Source: Terrimicrobiaceae bacterium
GTDB lineage: Bacteria > Verrucomicrobiota > Verrucomicrobiia > Chthoniobacterales > JAATET01
DNA length: 43,317 nucleotides
Direction of reading: 5' to 3'
NCBI GenBank assembly: GCA_028713285.1
Contig: JAQTOP010000020.1
Location: forward strand, 1-43,317
Shown: positions 15,268 through 23,203 of the stretch, in pieces
Position numbering within the stretch: position 1 is the stretch's first letter
Layout: the number at the start of each line of letters is the position of its first letter
The notes under the pieces: model-generated
What the model was told of the DNA's origin: nothing
What the model saw: the letters and a program-made list of their open reading frames with translations, nothing else
The model's database searches: none
Position numbers and translations under genes: made by a program

Positions 15268-17904
15268 ATGCGGAGAACCTCATCCGATCCCTCTCAGTCG
15301 CACGCGGATGTTCTCGAAGAGGAACTCCGGGACGCCGGGTCGCCATGCACGGAGAATGCGGCGGACCCGCAGGATCGGCTGAGGGCCATCCACCGGCACA
15401 TCCACGCTCTCGATTCGAAGCGTTCGGCGCTCTGCCTCTCCGGCGGCGGAATTCGCAGCGCCAGTTTCGGGCTCGGCGTCCTCCAGGCGCTCGCCCGCGC
15501 CGGTTTGCTTGGAAAATTCGACTACCTCTCGACCGTTTCGGGCGGCGGCTACATTGGTGGTTGGTTCACCGCGTGGATTCAGCATCATCCGAAGGGTCAG
15601 GCTGGTGTGATCGAGGAACTCAGCGCGCCGCCGACCGCTCCCACCCAGCCGGAATGCGCGCCGATCCGCCACCTCCGGGCCTTCGGCAATTATCTCACTC
15701 CACAGCTTGGCGTCCTTTCGGCGGATGCCTGGACGCTCGCCGCGACGGTGCTTCGGGACATCCTGCTCAATTGGATCGTTCTGCTCTCGTGGCTCGCCGC
15801 GCTCCTGCTCATCCCCCGCTTCTCGGTGTTTGCCGTGCTGGCCCGCCCCGATCCGTTCACGCTGCACGTCCTGCTCGCATGCGCCTTTGTGAGCCTCGCC
15901 GCGGCGACGGCGTATGCGGGCATCGATCTTCCGAGCCTCGGCAACGCCCGGTGGCCGCAGCGGCGCTTCCTCGCAGGGTGGCTTGCTCCCATGACCGGCG
16001 CCGCCGCTTTTTTCTGCGCGTGGTGGGCGGGCTTTCGAAACACCAGCGACCTCGCGGGACCGCTGATGTCGTCGCTCTGCGGTCTGGTCCTGATCCAAAT
16101 TTTCGTCGGCCTCGCATCCGGAGCCGGGTGTGTGGCGAGTGCCGTGTTTCTCGCTCTTCGGGATCGCAGGGGGAAATCCCGCGCCTTCGCGCCGGATCGA
16201 ATCAAGCGCCTTGTCGGCATGGTGCTCGTCACCGTGCTGCTCACGGGTGCGCTGACGGGCTTCTTCGCCTGGTCGATCGCATCGCTGGTATTTCCAGATC
16301 CGGCGCGTGCCGCGCGGAATTTTTCATGCTTTGCGGTGCCGCTGCTGCTCGCGCTTTTTTTCGTTGCGAATTGCGTCTTCAACGGCGTGACGAGCTGGTG
16401 GGCGGATGATCAGGACCGCGAGTGGTGGGGCCGTGCGACGGGCTGGCTTTGTGCGGGAATTGCCGGCTGGGCGATTCTCCACGGATTGGTTCTCTGGGCG
16501 CCGGGAATCGTCGCGCAGATCGAAATCGCGGAAATCTGGAAGTGGCTGCTGGCTGCCTTTGGCGGAGTGCTGGGAATCGTCGCGGCAATCCTCGGCTTCA
16601 GCAAGGGCACCGTCGCCCAGTCGCCGGGCAGCTCGCCGTTTTCACGCAGCCGGCTCCTCGCGGCCGCCGCGCTCGGATTTTTTGTTCTCCTCTCCTGCGT
16701 GCTCTCCCTGTTTCTCGACGCTCCCGGCGGTCAATTGAAGGATCCGGCGTATTTGTGGGACGCCCGGGTGCGGGTGCAGTTCGCCGGGCTGCTCGGGCTC
16801 ATCGGCGTCCTCGCCGCCATCGGCGTGGCCATGGGTTTTTTCATCAACGTCAACAAGTTCTCGCTGCATGCCGTGTATCGGAACCGCCTCATCCGGGCCT
16901 TCCTGGGCGCATCGCGGGCGGAGCGCAAGCCGCATTGGTTCACGGGCTTCGATCCCGAAGACAACATCAAGATCCATCGTCTCAAACCCGGACGTCCTTT
17001 TCATGTCGTCAACATCGCCCTCAATCTCGTCAAGGGAGGCCAGCTCGCCTGGCAGGAGCGCAAGGCGGCGTCGTTCACCGTGAGCCGCCTGCACTGCGGG
17101 AGCTGGCCGCTCGGCTACCGTCCCGCAGCTCAATACGGAAACGGGATCAGCCTTGGAACGGCGCTCGCGGTCTCCGGCGCTGCCGCGAGCCCCAACCAGG
17201 GCTACAATTCCTCGCCGCTCGTCGCCTTCCTCATGACGCTCTTCAATCTCCGACTCGGCTGGTGGCTGGGCAATCCCGGCCGCCACGGCGCCCGCACCTG
17301 GCGTCGCCACGGCCCGCTCCACGCCGCGCTGCCCTTGTTCAACGAAGCGCTGGGCAACACGACGGATACCTACCCCTACGTGTATCTGTCGGACGGCGGC
17401 CATTTCGACAATCTGGGCCTCTACGAAATGGTGCTCCGGCGCTGCCGCCACATCGTCGCCATCGACGCCGGCTGCGATTCCGCTTACGTCTTCGAGGATC
17501 TCGGAAATGCCATCCGAAAAATCCGCATCGATTTCGGGATTCCCATCGACATCCGCGTCGTCTCGCCGAAGAAGCAGGGTGCCACGGCAGCCTATTTTGC
17601 CATCGGGACCATCCGCTACTCCGCGATCGACGGACCCGGCACCGACGGAAAATTGCTCTACATCAAGCCCGTGATCTGCGGCGCGGAGCCCGCGGACGTC
17701 GCCCATTACGCCGCCGCCCACCCGGACTTTCCCCACGAATCCACCAGCGATCAATGGTTCAGCGAGTCCCAGATGGAGAGCTACCGCGCCTTGGGATTCC
17801 ACGCGGTCAGCGCCATTTGCCAGGACTTGAAATCGCCGGATATTGCTTCGTTGTTCGCGGGATTGGAGGCGCGCCCGGCTTCGATTTCTTCCCGGGCAGC
17901 CTAG
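15268..17904 (+). CDS. Polytopic membrane patatin-like phospholipase
   Basis: Patatin-like enzymes hydrolyse acyl esters of phospholipids with a Ser-Asp dyad. In this 878-residue protein the oxyanion loop SGGGIRSASFGLGVLQAL lies at 58-75, the nucleophile elbow STVSGGGYIGG has Ser91, and the catalytic Asp709 is in LSDGGHFDNLGLYE. Between them lie about ten hydrophobic segments (roughly residues 155-535), so the dyad is divided by a membrane domain. The residue at the first Gly of GxSxG is Thr. Release of fatty acyl chains at the membrane is the likely activity. It lies 28 bases after ybaB and 99 bases before a five-gene oxidative cluster that it may feed, but it need not be co-transcribed with either. 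Confidence 0.87.
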   Translation: MRRTSSDPSQSHADVLEEELRDAGSPCTENAADPQDRLRAIHRHIHALDSKRSALCLSGGGIRSASFGLGVLQALARAGLLGKFDYLSTVSGGGYIGGWFTAWIQHHPKGQAGVIEELSAPPTAPTQPECAPIRHLRAFGNYLTPQLGVLSADAWTLAATVLRDILLNWIVLLSWLAALLLIPRFSVFAVLARPDPFTLHVLLACAFVSLAAATAYAGIDLPSLGNARWPQRRFLAGWLAPMTGAAAFFCAWWAGFRNTSDLAGPLMSSLCGLVLIQIFVGLASGAGCVASAVFLALRDRRGKSRAFAPDRIKRLVGMVLVTVLLTGALTGFFAWSIASLVFPDPARAARNFSCFAVPLLLALFFVANCVFNGVTSWWADDQDREWWGRATGWLCAGIAGWAILHGLVLWAPGIVAQIEIAEIWKWLLAAFGGVLGIVAAILGFSKGTVAQSPGSSPFSRSRLLAAAALGFFVLLSCVLSLFLDAPGGQLKDPAYLWDARVRVQFAGLLGLIGVLAAIGVAMGFFINVNKFSLHAVYRNRLIRAFLGASRAERKPHWFTGFDPEDNIKIHRLKPGRPFHVVNIALNLVKGGQLAWQERKAASFTVSRLHCGSWPLGYRPAAQYGNGISLGTALAVSGAAASPNQGYNSSPLVAFLMTLFNLRLGWWLGNPGRHGARTWRRHGPLHAALPLFNEALGNTTDTYPYVYLSDGGHFDNLGLYEMVLRRCRHIVAIDAGCDSAYVFEDLGNAIRKIRIDFGIPIDIRVVSPKKQGATAAYFAIGTIRYSAIDGPGTDGKLLYIKPVICGAEPADVAHYAAAHPDFPHESTSDQWFSESQMESYRALGFHAVSAICQDLKSPDIASLFAGLEARPASISSRAA

Positions 17905-17936
17905 GAATGGTTCCTTAAATTTCGGGAAAAATATCC

Positions 17937-17966
17937 TTGCCAACCGCAGCGGTGGGTTGCTACGAG
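17937..17966 (+). promoter_or_regulatory. Possible sigma-70-like promoter
   Basis: In the 99-base gap before the diheme cytochrome gene, TTGCCA (17937-17942) and TACGAG (17961-17966) are spaced by 18 bases, resembling a -35/-10 pair about 40 bases before the ATG. The preceding sequence is AT-rich relative to its surroundings. This is pattern matching only. Confidence 0.25.
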
Positions 17967-18003
17967 CACGGGGCTGGTCGTTGTTCGTGGAACCCTGCAC
18001 GAC

Positions 18004-20148
18004 ATGGAGCTCATCGCGAAAATTTTTCCGGGAGTCTGCTGCGCGGCTTTGGCGTTTGGCTCGCTGGCCGGGTGTTCGAAGAAGCCCATTGTCGATGAGG
18101 CGAGAGCCGCAGGGAAGACGACGGCGGATTTTCCGAAGGTGACGGCCGATGTGTTCGCGCCGATGGACCGGGGAAGCGTCCGCGAGAAGCTGAGCCCGCA
18201 GGAAATCATGGGCCGGAATACGTGGCTCCTGTGGTCGGCGGGGAACGAGCATTTTTGGAACAGCGTCGCGCAGGACAGCTACGGCCTGATGGACCTGCTC
18301 AAGATGCTGGACAACCGCAAATACCCGCGCGGCGAGCGATTCAAGAGGCTCGGCCTCGTGAACGAGCCCGGCTTCAAGGCGCCGACGAAGCCGGATGAGT
18401 TCGGCCTCTGGCTCGATGCACCCACCGGGCCCGAGCCCGCCGGCATCGATGAGAAAGTCTATGGCAAGCCGTCGGGCGTGCTCGGTTTCCGGCTCTTTCC
18501 GAATCCGGATTTTGACGAAAAGGCCCGCAGGAAGTGGGACGGCGAACGGTTCGCAAACGACCCGGCGTATTACAACGACAACACGCTCGTGCGGCCCTAT
18601 CGCGTCGGCGTTTCGTGCGGGTCGTGTCATATCGCGCCGAATCCCGTCAACCCGCCGGCCGATCCCGAGAATCCGAAATGGGAGAACCTGTCGTCGGCGA
18701 TCGGCAACCAATACATCAACGAGGGCCGGGTCTTCGCGTGCAATGTCCAGAAAGGCGGACTGTTCAACGAGATGATCGAGAACCAGCCGCGCGGCACTTC
18801 GGATACGTCGCGCATCGCCACCGACCACATCAACAACCCGAATGCGATCAACCCCATCTTCCTGCTCGCCGAGCGCCAGCGCATCGCCGCGACCGAAAAG
18901 ATCGCCGGCGGCGCGCTCAACATCCCGGGTGAGAAAATGGAGATGGCCGTGCCCCATATTTTGAAGGACGGCGCGGATTCCGTCGGCGTGCCCGGTGCGA
19001 CGATTCGCGTCTATGTGAACATCGGATTGTTTTCCCAATACTGGCTCTCCCGGCACAACCGGCTGATCGGGCTCACGCCGCAAAAGCCATTCGAAGTCGC
19101 GTATGCCCAGGCGAACTCGGTGTTCTGGCGGGCCACGGAAGAGCGGGTCGCCGACATCGCGGCATTTTTCAAAAAGCTGCAGCCGCTGCACCTCGCCGAC
19201 GCTCCCGGCGGCGCGGACTACATCACCAGGGACGAGGCGCTGATGGCCCACGGCAAAATGGTCTTTGCCGAGAGCTGCGCGGAATGCCATTCGAGCAAAC
19301 AGCCGCCGCCGCCCATCGACGCCAGCTCCGGCGAAGGCAGGCAGTGGTTGAGCGCGGAGATCGTGAAGCCGGATTTTCTCGCGAATAATTTTCTGTCCAC
19401 CGACCGGCGCTACCCGATTTCGAAGATCGAGACCAACGCCTCGCGGGCCATGGGAACGAACGCCATGCGCGGCCACGTGTGGGATAATTTTTCCTCGGAG
19501 ACCTACAAGAACCTGCCCGCGATCGCCGAGCGGGAATGGTATAATCCCTTCGATGAATCCCGGCCCATCCTGTTCACGCCCTACGGCGGCGGCCCGGGCT
19601 ATTATCGGGTGCCCTCGCTCGTGAGCGTCTGGAGCTCGGCGCCATTCTTCAACAACAACGCGCTGGGCAAGTTCACCGGCGACCCCTCGGTGGCCGGGCG
19701 GATGGAAGCCTTCAACGACGCGGTGCAGAAACTGCTCTGGCCGGAAAAGCGCCTGGGGAAGGCCTCGATCTGGCGCACGGAGAACGAATGTTCCCTCCAG
19801 ATTCGAAAGGAATTCCTTCCCGCTCCCCTGCAAAAACTGGCCGACGCCGACGGCTTCGTGCGCATCGGCCCGATTCCGAAAGGCACGCCGGTCAACCTTC
19901 TCGCGAACCTCGATCCCAACCTCGCCCAATTGGTTCGGATCAAGGCCGAGGTCATTCCGGCCCTTGTCAAAATCAAGGCGCAAAACCTGCAGGGGGAAGC
20001 GGCCGCAGCCGAGCTGAGAAAGGTGGTGCCGGCTCTGCTCGATGCCAACAAGTGCCCCGACTTCATCGAAGACAAGGGCCACTATTTCGGCTGCGATCTT
20101 CCCAACGAGGACAAGCTCGCGCTGATCGAATACCTCAAAACCCTGTGA
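18004..20148 (+). CDS. Diheme c-type cytochrome lipoprotein, RoxA-like candidate
   Basis: The 714-residue protein has a lipoprotein signal ending LAFGSLAGC (Cys24) and two heme c attachment motifs, CGSCH at 205-209 and CAECH at 425-429. It should therefore be an envelope-anchored, exported diheme protein. Size and the roughly 200-residue spacing of the hemes resemble rubber oxygenases of the RoxA/RoxB type (about 680 residues, hemes near 191 and 390), which cleave carbon-carbon double bonds of polyisoprene with O2. Diheme peroxidases of the MauG/CcpA group are usually shorter. Substrate is therefore a hypothesis: a double bond in a lipid or isoprenoid. The next gene starts 3 bases after its stop, and the cluster continues with heme-enzyme relatives. 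Confidence 0.8.
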   Translation: MELIAKIFPGVCCAALAFGSLAGCSKKPIVDEARAAGKTTADFPKVTADVFAPMDRGSVREKLSPQEIMGRNTWLLWSAGNEHFWNSVAQDSYGLMDLLKMLDNRKYPRGERFKRLGLVNEPGFKAPTKPDEFGLWLDAPTGPEPAGIDEKVYGKPSGVLGFRLFPNPDFDEKARRKWDGERFANDPAYYNDNTLVRPYRVGVSCGSCHIAPNPVNPPADPENPKWENLSSAIGNQYINEGRVFACNVQKGGLFNEMIENQPRGTSDTSRIATDHINNPNAINPIFLLAERQRIAATEKIAGGALNIPGEKMEMAVPHILKDGADSVGVPGATIRVYVNIGLFSQYWLSRHNRLIGLTPQKPFEVAYAQANSVFWRATEERVADIAAFFKKLQPLHLADAPGGADYITRDEALMAHGKMVFAESCAECHSSKQPPPPIDASSGEGRQWLSAEIVKPDFLANNFLSTDRRYPISKIETNASRAMGTNAMRGHVWDNFSSETYKNLPAIAEREWYNPFDESRPILFTPYGGGPGYYRVPSLVSVWSSAPFFNNNALGKFTGDPSVAGRMEAFNDAVQKLLWPEKRLGKASIWRTENECSLQIRKEFLPAPLQKLADADGFVRIGPIPKGTPVNLLANLDPNLAQLVRIKAEVIPALVKIKAQNLQGEAAAAELRKVVPALLDANKCPDFIEDKGHYFGCDLPNEDKLALIEYLKTL

Positions 20149-20151
20149 AAT

Positions 20152-20607
20152 ATGACCATCGCCGAACTCAAGAAAATGTCGCAAAAGGAACTCGATGATC
20201 TCTTTCGCGCCAAGCCGGCCGGGCCGATACCTGACGGAGAAGCCAAGGGCACGGCGCTCGTTCTTCCGGGCACGCCCGTCACGAATCTCATCGCGGATCT
20301 CGTTCGCCTGAAAGTCTGGAAAGGAAAGGTCTTCGAGCGCGACAAGAACGACCCGAACAAGGGCATCCTCCACAACAAGATTCTCCCATTGGGCCATCTC
20401 GCCATCGAGGCGAACGTTTACAAGGACAAGAGCTGGCTGGATGGCGCGGAGTGCGTCGTCCTCGATTACTCGGAGACGTCGTTGATCGCAAAAAAGGTCC
20501 GGGATGAGATTCGCGAAATCGAACCGGGCTTCTATCTCGGCAAGGTCTATTGGGGCAAAAAGCGCACCATCGACTTCGCCCTGGAATTTCAAAGGAGCGG
20601 CAAATGA
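20152..20607 (+). CDS. Conserved-looking protein of unknown function (151 aa)
   Basis: This soluble 151-residue protein has no signal peptide or membrane helix. It starts MTIAELKKMSQKELDDLFRA. Prominent segments are PAGPIPDGEAKGTALVLPGT, LPLGHLAIEANVYKDKSWLD, ECVVLDYSETSLIAKKVRDE and GFYLGKVYWGKKRTIDFALEF, which suggest a small beta-rich fold of lipocalin or similar size. I do not recognise a named family. Its position, 3 bases after the diheme cytochrome gene and 4 bases before the catalase-fold gene, means it is almost certainly co-translated with them and probably handles the same ligand or product. Confidence 0.8.
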   Translation: MTIAELKKMSQKELDDLFRAKPAGPIPDGEAKGTALVLPGTPVTNLIADLVRLKVWKGKVFERDKNDPNKGILHNKILPLGHLAIEANVYKDKSWLDGAECVVLDYSETSLIAKKVRDEIREIEPGFYLGKVYWGKKRTIDFALEFQRSGK

Positions 20608-20611
20608 GGCG

Positions 20612-21895
20612 ATGCCGCACAGGCACAGCCGGCGCGCCCGCCTGACCAACGCTGATTTTCCCGTGCCTTCGGATTCGAACACCAGCCGTCCGGCTCCGAG
20701 GGCCAACACGGGCTCGGCATTTCTGAATGCGGTGAGCGACACCTTCACCTTCCTCCTGCTGGCCGAGCGGAGGATCGATCCCTTTATCCGTCCGGCTTTC
20801 GACGCCGTCCTGCGCGACCCGATTGCGAGCCTGACGACCGCATGGATCAATCGGAAGCGCCCCAATGAGGGGCTGCGAATTGCGGAGGAAAGGCTCCTTC
20901 CGAACGAAGAGGCGCACCTGGATTCCATCATCGCGAGCTTCATGAAGCAGATGAGTTTGCTTTGGAAACCGGGGGGATACGAACGCGGCGGGAACACGAA
21001 GACGCACGGCATGGTGCGCGGGGAATTCATCGTTCACGACGGCCTCCCGGCCAGCCTGCGGCACGGAATCTACGCGCAGCCGCGCACATTTCCGGCGTGG
21101 GTTCGGTTCTCCGGGCCCGGGCCCTATGTGACACCGGACATCGACGACGTGGGCTTCATGAGCATCAGCATCAAGCTCATGGACGTGCCCGGACCGAAGT
21201 TGATGGACGATGAGAAATTCACGCAGGACCTGTTCGGCGTCTCGACGCCGACGTTCGTCACGCCGGACACCATCGCCAACGCGCAACTCCAGATCGAGAG
21301 CGTGAAGAACGCGCAGATTTTTTATTTCCTCAATTTTCACCGCCCGCACGTCGCGGACCTCATCATGCAATCGCTCTGGATCAAGACGCAGAGCAGTCCG
21401 CTCGAGGCGCCGTATTTCAGTTGCGTGCCCTACCTCCTCGGAGAAGGCCGGGCGATGCAATACTCGGTCTGGCCGAAATCCAAAAAACGCACGCCGGTGC
21501 CGCGCCTGCCGTTTCGTCCGCCGCACGATTATCTGCGCGCCGCCATGGCCGCCTCGCTCGCGGAAGGGGACGTCGAATTCGAAATCCGCCTGCAACCGCA
21601 GACCGATCCGCACCTCATGCCGATCGAAAACAACGCCGTGCTCTGGCCGGAAAAACTCTCGCCCCGCATCCCCGCGGCGACCCTTCGCCTGCCCCGGCAA
21701 AAGTTTGACTCCCCGGCGCAAATCGATTTTGCCCGCCGCCTCACCTACAACCCCTGGCACTGCGTTCCCGAGAATCGTCCGCTTGGCAACCAAAGCCGGG
21801 CGCGCGGGCGCATGTATGCGACGCTTTCCAAACTGCGGCAATCGAAGAACGCCGTGGAGCACTATGAACCAACCGGAGACGAAGTTTTCGAGTGA
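20612..21895 (+). CDS. Catalase-fold heme protein lacking canonical catalase distal residues
   Basis: The 427-residue protein has the catalase-superfamily outline: GMVRGEFIVHDGLP, PAWVRFSGPGP, and the proximal heme motif RxxxY as RGRMY with Tyr402 and Arg398. It corresponds to the short catalase-like group (y4iL/SrpA-like) and not to true catalases. In the straightforward alignment, the distal His of catalase falls on Asn128 (ERGGNTKTHG, 124-133) and the distal Asn segment GNNTP becomes GVSTP (209-213). Catalase activity is therefore doubtful. Relatives with altered pockets, such as coral allene oxide synthase, act on fatty-acid hydroperoxides. The start at 20612 lies 4 bases after the previous stop; a longer reading upstream overlaps that gene and is rejected. 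No signal peptide. Confidence 0.82.
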   Translation: MPHRHSRRARLTNADFPVPSDSNTSRPAPRANTGSAFLNAVSDTFTFLLLAERRIDPFIRPAFDAVLRDPIASLTTAWINRKRPNEGLRIAEERLLPNEEAHLDSIIASFMKQMSLLWKPGGYERGGNTKTHGMVRGEFIVHDGLPASLRHGIYAQPRTFPAWVRFSGPGPYVTPDIDDVGFMSISIKLMDVPGPKLMDDEKFTQDLFGVSTPTFVTPDTIANAQLQIESVKNAQIFYFLNFHRPHVADLIMQSLWIKTQSSPLEAPYFSCVPYLLGEGRAMQYSVWPKSKKRTPVPRLPFRPPHDYLRAAMAASLAEGDVEFEIRLQPQTDPHLMPIENNAVLWPEKLSPRIPAATLRLPRQKFDSPAQIDFARRLTYNPWHCVPENRPLGNQSRARGRMYATLSKLRQSKNAVEHYEPTGDEVFE

Positions 21896-21901
21896 CGCCC
21901 C

Positions 21902-23203
21902 ATGACTCCGCAGTCGAGCTTCATGGTCCTCGCGCCGATCCTTCCTTCGTGCGAAGGGGAATTGCGCGGTTTGCTCGCTTCGATGAATGCCGCGCCGGGC
22001 CGCGTGGACGTAAACAACCCCCTCATTCCCTTCGCCGAGTTCGACACGCTGCATTTCGCGCGCCTCATCATTCTCGATGACACAACGACCGAAGATGTCC
22101 GCGCGCACGGCCTGCCCGTCCGCATTTATCCGCTCTACCTCGCGTTCCTTGGGGACTGCGACGGCGACGAAGACGCCTTTCTCCGCGAGGCCTCGACGCG
22201 CGCGCCGGACGGATTGCGGGCGATCTTTTCCTGTTGCGACGGATTCACTTCCGATGCCGATCTCGTCGATTGGATGAAGGCGCGCAGGTGTCCGGCCATC
22301 GCGAATTACGTGAACTGGCGCGGCCGCACCGTCGCGCGCATTCGCGAGGAGGCGGCGCTCTGGGATGCAATCTCCGGTCTGCTGGCGTCCAATGTGCCAT
22401 CATTTCAGGCGCTTTCGCCGCCGGAGATTCACGCAAAGTTGCGCGAGTTCGTGCAAGCGGAGACCTCGGCGGGTCGCCTGAAGTTGTCCCCGGAGAGCCC
22501 GACGCCTTTCGGCGGATGGATGACCGACAAGCTCCATCTGGTAGGCGTGCCCTTGCTGCTCCTGCTGTTCCTGCCGCTCCTCGTCGTGATCGCCCCAATC
22601 TACATCCTCCTCCTTCGCCGCCTCGAGAAGACGGATCCCGAAATCTGCCCGACGGCGGACCAGGCATACTCGGACGCCCTCTCGCTCATCGAGGACCACG
22701 ACGTCACGAATCAATTCAGCGCGATGGGCAGCCTGAAGCCCGGCATCGTGCGCCTTCTGACGGTGATCGGAGTGCTCGGCACGGTCGATTATGCCGCGCG
22801 GCATATCGTCAGACGGGGCCGGCTGGGACGCATCCGCTCGATCCATTTTGCACGCTGGGTGTTCCTCGATAGTGGAAAGCGGATGATCTTTTTCAGCAAT
22901 TACGACGGCAGCGTCGAGAGCTACATGGACGAATTTATCAACAAGACGGGTTTCGGTTTGAACATGTCCTTTAGCAACGGCATCGGCTACCCGCGGACGA
23001 ACTGGCTTGTGCGCGACGGATGCCTCGACGAGCGGAAATACAAGGAATACCTCCGCCGCCACACGCTGCCGACCCAGGTCTGGTATAAGGCCTATCCGGG
23101 TCTGACGGCGGTCGATCTGGAAAGAAACACGCGCCTCCGCGACGGCGTCGAACGGTCGTCGCTGACCGGGCAGGAACTCCGCGAATGGGTTGCACTCCTA
23201 TGA
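21902..23203 (+). CDS. Membrane protein with two HFAR modules, unknown function
   Basis: The 433-residue product has two related soluble segments. The first contains LHFARLIILD (50-59) and DCDGDEDAFLRE (85-96); the second contains IHFARWVFLD (314-323) and NYDGSVESYMDE (333-344). Between them is a strongly hydrophobic hairpin-like stretch near 212-242 and a weaker one around 280-300. I do not know a named family. The repeated pattern suggests a duplicated ferredoxin-like (dimeric alpha+beta barrel) module, the same general fold type as DyP peroxidases, but this is inference. The gene begins 6 bases after the catalase-fold gene, and its stop overlaps the DyP start (ATGA), tying it to both. Confidence 0.78.
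   Translation: MTPQSSFMVLAPILPSCEGELRGLLASMNAAPGRVDVNNPLIPFAEFDTLHFARLIILDDTTTEDVRAHGLPVRIYPLYLAFLGDCDGDEDAFLREASTRAPDGLRAIFSCCDGFTSDADLVDWMKARRCPAIANYVNWRGRTVARIREEAALWDAISGLLASNVPSFQALSPPEIHAKLREFVQAETSAGRLKLSPESPTPFGGWMTDKLHLVGVPLLLLLFLPLLVVIAPIYILLLRRLEKTDPEICPTADQAYSDALSLIEDHDVTNQFSAMGSLKPGIVRLLTVIGVLGTVDYAARHIVRRGRLGRIRSIHFARWVFLDSGKRMIFFSNYDGSVESYMDEFINKTGFGLNMSFSNGIGYPRTNWLVRDGCLDERKYKEYLRRHTLPTQVWYKAYPGLTAVDLERNTRLRDGVERSSLTGQELREWVALL

Noticed and set aside
20980-21011. Reading Thr131-His132 of the catalase-fold protein as the Thr-His pair of coral allene oxide synthase
   Set aside because: The tempting match needs a shifted alignment. In the direct alignment with catalases the distal His position is Asn128. 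Kept only as an alternative within the finding, not claimed.
16642-21030. A 1462-codon open frame on the minus strand, antisense to the patatin, cytochrome and following genes
   Set aside because: Its translation is Arg/Gly/Ala-rich with no domain and spans several well-supported plus-strand genes. Long antisense frames are expected in GC-rich DNA.
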